A program made the translations under genes and the position numbers. DNA of 11,804 bases from positions 1 to 11,804 of the forward strand of contig CAJGDQ010000020.1 in NCBI GenBank assembly GCA_904502215.1. The letters run 5' to 3'. The notes beneath the pieces were generated by a model. The model saw nothing but the letters and a program-made list of their open reading frames with translations. It was not told the DNA's origin and made no database searches. Position 1 is the first letter of the stretch, and every line of letters begins with the position of its first letter. Shown one piece after another: positions 7,187-11,804 of the stretch. Source of the DNA: Clostridiaceae bacterium. Lineage in GTDB: Bacteria > Bacillota > Clostridia > Oscillospirales > Acutalibacteraceae.

Positions 7187-7613
7187 TTTTAACTCCGTTT
7201 AGAAAATCTATAGCCTCTAAATAGCCATTTAAACCTTTTCCTGTTATGGTTTTAATGCAATAAGAACGAATATAGCTTATTTGCCTGAAATCCTCTCGTT
7301 TTGATACATCAGAAATATGCACCTCAACAGTTGGTATTCCAACCGCTTTCAAAGCATCCAGCAAGGCAATGCTTGTATGGGTATAGGCTCCCGGGTTTAT
7401 AACAATACCATCCGCTTTTCCAAAAGCCTCTTGAATTTTATCAACAAGACAACCCTCATGGTTAGATTGATAAATTTCAACCTCTATTCCCTTATTGCTT
7501 GAATGCTCTTCTATCATAGAGCATAAGGTTTCATAATTTTGATTTCCATAAACCTCAGGCTCCCTGATTCCGAGCATATTTATATTAGGTCCGTTAATAA
7601 CTAAAATTTTCAT
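7176..7613 (-). CDS. aroQ: 3-dehydroquinate dehydratase, type II
   Basis: It dehydrates 3-dehydroquinate to 3-dehydroshikimate. The 145-aa size is typical of the dodecameric type II enzyme, which is unrelated in fold to type I AroD. Visible hallmarks are NGPNINMLGIREP (7-19) with R17, the catalytic tyrosine Y22 in EVYG, the NPGAYTHTS segment (73-81), VEVHIS (96-101) with H99, and EDFRQIS with R110. The ATG follows the TAA of the aroE-aroK fusion with no intervening base (TAAATG), and its ribosome binding site (AAGAAGG) is inside the last codons of that gene, so translation is probably coupled. Its stop overlaps the start of aroA. Confidence 0.97.
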   Translation of the reverse strand: MKILVINGPNINMLGIREPEVYGNQNYETLCSMIEEHSSNKGIEVEIYQSNHEGCLVDKIQEAFGKADGIVINPGAYTHTSIALLDALKAVGIPTVEVHISDVSKREDFRQISYIRSYCIKTITGKGLNGYLEAIDFLNGVKNDG

Positions 7614-8837
7614 TTAAAAACCTTCTTTAACTTTTTGGACATTAGTTTTAATATCCGAATCGGCTATAATTTCAACATCTGCCGAAGCTTTATAAATTTC
7701 ATGCCGCTCTTCAAATCTTTTCTTAAGCAATTCTCTATCGCTCGAAAGAGGCCTATCTTCACTTGTTAAAAGCATATCTAACGGGCGGTTTAGGAAAATA
7801 ACCTTGCCGTTCATTTTAAGAAGCTCGATATTGCGCTTATTTAAAATAACCCCGCCGCCTGTTGCTATAACTGCTCCCTGCTTTAAGGCAATTTCTTTTA
7901 TAACCTGAGCCTCAATTTTTCTAAATTCAGCCTCGCCATTCTTTTCAAAAAATTCGGATATACTCATTCCGATTTTTTCAACAATTTCTTCATCGCTATC
8001 GATAAACTCTCTGCCTAGCTCCTCAGATAAAGTTTTGCCGATAGTTGTTTTCCCGCTCGTTGGCATACCTATTAAAACAAGGTTTTGCTTTTCCTTAAAG
8101 ATTTTATTGTAAACCCTCTCAAAATCCTCTTCTTTTACCTTAAAGCCAAACTTTTCAGCAGCAAAAATTGCTTGGGCAACCAACATATAAAGTCCGCCAA
8201 CAGCCTTAATTCCTTTAGCTTTTGCCTTAACAATCAGGTCGGTATTTAGAGGATTATAAACAACATCAACAACCGCCGAAAGACCATCAAATTTATCAAT
8301 ATCAATCGCCGCTCCCTCTATATTCGGATACATTCCGCAAGGGGTTGTGTTGATAATAATATCGGCGTTAACCTTCTCGGCTTCATCATAGGTTATAAGC
8401 CCATTTCCGCCACTCCTTGAAACACGAAAGGCTTGCTGTGCACCCAAATCACGACATACCGCAAGAGCAGTTTTAGAGGTGCCGCCCGAGCCTAAGATTA
8501 AAACCTTTTTATCCTTTAAATCAATGTTGTTTTTTTGGATTAAACCTTTAAGACCCAGAAAATCAGTATTATAACCTATAAGCTTTCCGTCATCATTTAC
8601 AACAACATTAACCGCACCGATTTCTTTAGCCTTTTCGCTTATCTCATCAAGATACTCCATTACCATTTCTTTATAAGGAATGGTAACATTTATAGCCTTA
8701 AAATCAGCCTTTCTCATAAACTCATCAAACTCTTCGGGTTTTATTTCCTTGAGTTCATAATTATAAGAAAAAAGTTCGTTATGTATTATTTTTGAAAAAC
8801 TATGCCCTAACTTTTCGCCTATCAGTCCATATTCCAT
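7614..8837 (-). CDS. aroE-aroK: Bifunctional shikimate dehydrogenase / shikimate kinase fusion
   Basis: One 407-aa frame joins two consecutive pathway enzymes. Residues 1 to about 247 are AroE (3-dehydroshikimate to shikimate, NADPH): GHSFSK (11-16), NVTIPYK (50-56) with catalytic K56, GAVNVV (74-79), NTDFLG (90-95) with D92, a GSGGTSKT Rossmann loop (116-123), VSRS (139-142) with R141 consistent with NADP binding, and GGLYMLVAQA (214-223). Residues about 251-407 are AroK (shikimate to shikimate 3-phosphate, ATP): Walker A GMPTSGKT (257-264), DSDEE (280-284), FRKIE (305-309) with R306, TGGG (326-329), and the lid RPLSSDR (362-368). Almost no linker separates the domains. The order differs from the fungal AROM protein, where kinase precedes dehydrogenase. 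No frameshift is needed, so the fusion is real in this sequence. The start shares one base with the aroC stop (TAATG) and has only a weak ribosome binding site. Confidence 0.96.
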   Translation of the reverse strand: MEYGLIGEKLGHSFSKIIHNELFSYNYELKEIKPEEFDEFMRKADFKAINVTIPYKEMVMEYLDEISEKAKEIGAVNVVVNDDGKLIGYNTDFLGLKGLIQKNNIDLKDKKVLILGSGGTSKTALAVCRDLGAQQAFRVSRSGGNGLITYDEAEKVNADIIINTTPCGMYPNIEGAAIDIDKFDGLSAVVDVVYNPLNTDLIVKAKAKGIKAVGGLYMLVAQAIFAAEKFGFKVKEEDFERVYNKIFKEKQNLVLIGMPTSGKTTIGKTLSEELGREFIDSDEEIVEKIGMSISEFFEKNGEAEFRKIEAQVIKEIALKQGAVIATGGGVILNKRNIELLKMNGKVIFLNRPLDMLLTSEDRPLSSDRELLKKRFEERHEIYKASADVEIIADSDIKTNVQKVKEGF

Positions 8838-9928
8838 TATTTACTCAACCAATCCGTTCCGAATTTAGTAGCGAGCAAATCGCAAAGAACTATTGCAGTT
8901 ATGCTGTCAACAACAACCCTTGCTCTATGAACAATACATGGGTCATGGCGACCGATAATTGATTCAATAATATTTAACTTGCTTTTAAAATTAACTGTTT
9001 TTTGGGGTAGGGATATGCTTGGAGTCGGCTTAATTGCAGTTCTAAATATAACCGGCATACCATTTGTAATACCGCCGTTTATTCCGCCGTTATTATTGGT
9101 TTCAGTGTATATTTGGCCGTTTTCAGCATAAAAACTGTCATTAGCCTTACTTCCCATCATATCGGCAATTGCAAAGCCCGCTCCAAACTCAACACCCTTA
9201 ACTGCAGGGATTGAAAAAAGTGCGTGGGATAGCATACCCTCAACACTATCAAACCAAGGCTCGCCCACTCCTACAGGCAAACCTATAACAGCCGTTTCAA
9301 GCACACCGCCAACGCTATCATAGCAACTAGCTGCTTTTTTGATAATAGCTTTTATTTCTTCTGCCTTTTCATCATCTAAGGTTGCGAAAATCTTATTATT
9401 AAGATTTTCTATATCCTTTTTATAATCGGAAAACTCGGCATCCTCAATACTAGCACATTTTGCAATATGAGTTCCGATTAAAATACCTTTTTTTCTAAGA
9501 GCCGATATAGCAATAGCCCCCGCCGCCACAATGCCTGCAGTTACTCTTCCGCTAAAATGACCTCCGCCTCTATAATCGGCAAAGCCGTTGTATTTGCAAA
9601 ATGCGGTATAATCGGCATGAGAAGGGCGAGCAATATCCTTTATACTTTCATACATTTCAGATTTTTTATCTTTATTCTTAATAACAATACAAATAGGTGT
9701 CCCTGTTGTTTTGCCCTCGAAAACACCGCTTAAAATCTCAAACTCATCGGTTTCTTTTCTAGGTGTTGAAATCTTTCCAACCGGACGGCGCAAATCAAGC
9801 TGATGAGCGATAAAGGACTCATCAACCTCAATACCGGGTGCTATTCCGTCTAAAACAGCACCCAATGCATTGCCATGGCTTTCGCCGAAAATAGTTATTG
9901 AAACATTATTACCAAGGGTGTTTTTCAT
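8837..9928 (-). CDS. aroC: Chorismate synthase
   Basis: It converts 5-enolpyruvylshikimate 3-phosphate to chorismate, the seventh and last common step, needing reduced FMN. The 363-aa product has the three classic signatures: GESHGNALG (15-23) with H18, RPSHADYT (101-108) with H104, and the glycine-rich FMN/substrate segment DYRGGGHFSGR (118-128). The STPRKETDEFEILSG region and the C-terminal IGRHDPC segment, followed by an arginine-rich strand, are also intact. The length is normal. It overlaps aroB by 4 nt (ATGA), with AGAGGTGG as a clear ribosome binding site within the end of aroB, and overlaps the next start by 1 nt. No flavin reductase domain is fused, so reduced FMN must come from elsewhere. 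Confidence 0.98.
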   Translation of the reverse strand: MKNTLGNNVSITIFGESHGNALGAVLDGIAPGIEVDESFIAHQLDLRRPVGKISTPRKETDEFEILSGVFEGKTTGTPICIVIKNKDKKSEMYESIKDIARPSHADYTAFCKYNGFADYRGGGHFSGRVTAGIVAAGAIAISALRKKGILIGTHIAKCASIEDAEFSDYKKDIENLNNKIFATLDDEKAEEIKAIIKKAASCYDSVGGVLETAVIGLPVGVGEPWFDSVEGMLSHALFSIPAVKGVEFGAGFAIADMMGSKANDSFYAENGQIYTETNNNGGINGGITNGMPVIFRTAIKPTPSISLPQKTVNFKSKLNIIESIIGRHDPCIVHRARVVVDSITAIVLCDLLATKFGTDWLSK

Positions 9929-10932
9929 ATATTTTCCACCTCTTTTAATTTGCTTGCAAGCTCTAAAAATTTGATATCTTCCATTTTATATGAGCCGATT
10001 TCATCAACAGTTATAACAGTTATGCTATCGCCCGAAATTTTCTTATCATGCTTCATAGCCTCAATTATTTTATCGCTATCAAAAGAAATTTTAGTTAGAA
10101 GATTAAGCTTTTCTAAAACCTTAATTAGTCTTTTCCTTATTTCATTACTGCACATTGGAAGCATACCGAGAGCAACACACTCGCCGTGATAAAGCCCCTC
10201 TTTTTGAACTTCAATAGCGTGCCCTAAAGTATGACCGAAATTAAGGATTTTTCTAAGCCCTGTTTCCCTTTCATCATTCTCAACCACAAAGCGTTTAATT
10301 TTAAGGGATTCTTCGATTATCCTATGAATATTTTCCATTATATTTTTATTCTCGAAAATATCGAATAGTTTGGCATTAGAAGTAAGTGCCATTTTAACGG
10401 CTTCTGCAAGTCCGTTTGAAATTTGCCTTTCGGGCAAGGTTTTTAGGGTTTCGGGGTCGATTATAACTGCCTTTGGAGGATAAAAAGCGCCAACCAAATT
10501 TTTATAACCCGAAAAATCAATTGCAACCTTTCCGCCGATAGAGGAATCAACCTGAGAAAGCACTGTTGTTGGGATATTATAAAAATCAACACCCCTCATA
10601 TAAGAGGCTGCAACAAAGCCTGCAAGGTCTCCAACAACTCCGCCGCCAACTGCTATAACAGCATCACTTCTTGCAAAATCATATTCAACTAGTTTTTGAA
10701 GCAGCATTTTATAGTTATCAAAATTTTTGGAAGCCTCGCCCTCCTTTATTGTAACTATAAAAGGCGTTTTGCATTGTTTGGCAACGGTTTGGCTATATTC
10801 TTTGGGCACTCCGCTATCGGTTACAATAAGCACTTTTCTATCTAGCTTGAGGTGCAAAGAAAGTTCATTTAAAGAACCTCTTTTTAAAACGATATCATAA
10901 CCGCCGTTCAAAGTTTTAACAGGTATAATCAT
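9925..10932 (-). CDS. aroB: 3-dehydroquinate synthase
   Basis: It cyclises DAHP to 3-dehydroquinate, the second shikimate step, using NAD and a divalent metal. In the 335-aa product the NAD-binding loop GGGVVGDLAGF spans 96-106. PTTVLSQVDSSIGGK (121-135) follows. The expected metal ligands are E177 in LAEAVK, H234 in NFGHTLGHA and H249 in YHGE. A MKHDKK segment (293-298) of the C-terminal domain is also present. It is slightly shorter than the usual 350-360 aa, mostly at the ends, with no motif missing. It overlaps the pheA-type gene by 4 nt (ATGA), and AGAAGG lies 10 nt upstream of the ATG inside that gene. Confidence 0.97.
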   Translation of the reverse strand: MIIPVKTLNGGYDIVLKRGSLNELSLHLKLDRKVLIVTDSGVPKEYSQTVAKQCKTPFIVTIKEGEASKNFDNYKMLLQKLVEYDFARSDAVIAVGGGVVGDLAGFVAASYMRGVDFYNIPTTVLSQVDSSIGGKVAIDFSGYKNLVGAFYPPKAVIIDPETLKTLPERQISNGLAEAVKMALTSNAKLFDIFENKNIMENIHRIIEESLKIKRFVVENDERETGLRKILNFGHTLGHAIEVQKEGLYHGECVALGMLPMCSNEIRKRLIKVLEKLNLLTKISFDSDKIIEAMKHDKKISGDSITVITVDEIGSYKMEDIKFLELASKLKEVENI

Positions 10933-11804
10933 AAACTAATTTCCTTCTCAAAGCAGCCGATAACCTTTATCTCACTGCATTTACTTTTAAGCTCTTCAAG
11001 CATTTTTTTGCCGTTTTCGCTGTTTATATTACCCTCGCCCTCGGCATAGAAATAATAACTCCAAATAAGCTCTTTAGTTGGTCTGCTCTTAAGGGCTTTG
11101 AGGTTAAAACCGTTTTCTCCTATAATCGAAATAGCTTTACCAAGTGAGCCTGCCTCGTTGGTAACGGTAAAAAGCAAAATAAAATGATTATCATTTTGGT
11201 TAGGCTCTTTTGCCGCACGGGAGAAAACTGCAAAACGGGTTGTGTTGCTGTTGCTCTCGTTTATATGGGCCTCAAGCTTTTTAAGGCCAAATTCCTCAGC
11301 CGCCTCATCACTTGCAATAGCGGCAATATCGTGCCTTCCCATTTCGGCAACCTGTTTTGCTGCAAGGGCGGTATTAACCGCCTCTATGGTTTCAAAATTA
11401 TGCTTTTTTATATACTCAGCGCATTGTCCCAAGGCTTGAGGATGACTTATAACGGTTTTAACCTCATCCATTGTTGTTCCCTTAACTGCTAAGAGGTTTT
11501 GAACAATGCCGATATCATAAATCCCGTTGATATATAAAGGGCCGAAAAATGCCAAATCCATAACCTGACCAACATCACCATTATAGCTGTTTTCAATCGG
11601 CAAGATAACGCAATCGCATTCACCTTCAACAACCGAATTATAAGCCGCTTTAAAATCAGGGAAAGACACTGCCTTAGCATCAGGAAAAACCTTTTTAGCG
11701 GCAATGTTTGCAAAAGCTCCGTGGGTTCCGCTAAAAGCCACCCTCATCCCCTCAAGCAATTTATGTTGGAAATTTTTAGAGATATCCATATTGCTTTGCA
11801 AAAA
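10929..11804 (-). CDS. pheA: Prephenate dehydratase with ACT domain; 5' part, probably chorismate mutase, beyond the window
   Basis: It dehydrates and decarboxylates prephenate to phenylpyruvate, the phenylalanine precursor. Numbering from the TTG at 11801, the dehydratase domain spans about 19-195, with VAFSGTHGAF, ILPIENSYNGDV, SHPQALGQC and the catalytic NTTRF segment (186-190). A C-terminal ACT domain (about 206-284) has VTNEAGSLGKA and the phenylalanine-binding KSRP motif (238-241, usually ESRP), implying feedback control by phenylalanine. The frame is open to the edge. The residues before the dehydratase domain (FLQSNMDISKNFQHKLL) look like the last helix of a chorismate mutase domain, so this is most likely the C-terminal three quarters of a bifunctional P-protein. 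The TTG at 11801 is then just an internal leucine codon. It is the first operon gene visible; the promoter lies to the right. Confidence 0.93.
   Translation of the reverse strand, partial: FLQSNMDISKNFQHKLLEGMRVAFSGTHGAFANIAAKKVFPDAKAVSFPDFKAAYNSVVEGECDCVILPIENSYNGDVGQVMDLAFFGPLYINGIYDIGIVQNLLAVKGTTMDEVKTVISHPQALGQCAEYIKKHNFETIEAVNTALAAKQVAEMGRHDIAAIASDEAAEEFGLKKLEAHINESNSNTTRFAVFSRAAKEPNQNDNHFILLFTVTNEAGSLGKAISIIGENGFNLKALKSRPTKELIWSYYFYAEGEGNINSENGKKMLEELKSKCSEIKVIGCFEKEISL

Noticed and set aside
11184..11492. Plus-strand open frames inside pheA
   Set aside because: They lie antisense to clearly conserved prephenate dehydratase and ACT coding sequence and have no promoter or ribosome binding site support.
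1..11804. CRISPR arrays, tRNA or rRNA genes, insertion sequences, phage or toxin-antitoxin genes
   Set aside because: No spaced direct repeats, terminal inverted repeats, transposase-like frames or cloverleaf sequences were seen; apart from short intergenic gaps the window is filled by the genes listed.

Overview
The window looks like chromosomal DNA from an AT-rich, low-GC Gram-positive anaerobe, most likely a member of the class Clostridia. The evidence is the strong AGGAGG-type ribosome binding sites, sigma-A-like promoters, a HndA/NuoE-type subunit typical of clostridial NAD(P)-linked hydrogenases, a lipobox lipoprotein, and Clostridia-like aromatic enzymes. TGA is read as a stop: aroB and the pheA-type gene both end in TGA. 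The genus cannot be fixed from the sequence alone.

Layout. (1) Positions 1-489, minus strand: a nearly complete thioredoxin-like [2Fe-2S] subunit gene (NuoE/HndA family) that runs off the left edge. (2) Positions 490-685: an intergenic region with two divergent promoters. (3) Positions 686-2161, plus strand: an orphan peptide-type solute-binding lipoprotein with no transporter genes next to it. (4) Positions 2157-2208: a hairpin terminator shared by two convergent genes. (5) Positions 2204-3979, minus strand: a membrane protein of unknown function with about eight membrane segments and a large soluble C-terminal domain, expressed from its own promoter. (6) Positions 4035-4077: the terminator of the aromatic operon. 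(7) Positions 4079-11804, minus strand: an eight-gene aromatic amino acid operon running to the right edge.

The operon, in transcription order, is pheA (prephenate dehydratase, very probably with a chorismate mutase domain beyond the edge), aroB, aroC, an aroE-aroK fusion, aroQ, aroA, tyrA and aroF (DAHP synthase). It holds all seven steps from phosphoenolpyruvate plus erythrose 4-phosphate to chorismate, then the dehydratase and dehydrogenase that commit prephenate to phenylalanine and tyrosine. Only the final aminotransferase, the tryptophan branch and the promoter or leader are not seen. The genes overlap by 1-14 nt, abut exactly, or are 11 nt apart, so they are almost certainly co-transcribed and translationally coupled.

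I do not see a clear undescribed system such as a defence island, CRISPR array or mobile element. The most noteworthy items are the near-linkerless AroE-AroK fusion inside a complete one-operon pathway, the unrecognised membrane protein, non-classical residues at the EPSP synthase glyphosate-site loop, and a missing acidic residue at the presumed NAD-specificity position of TyrA.
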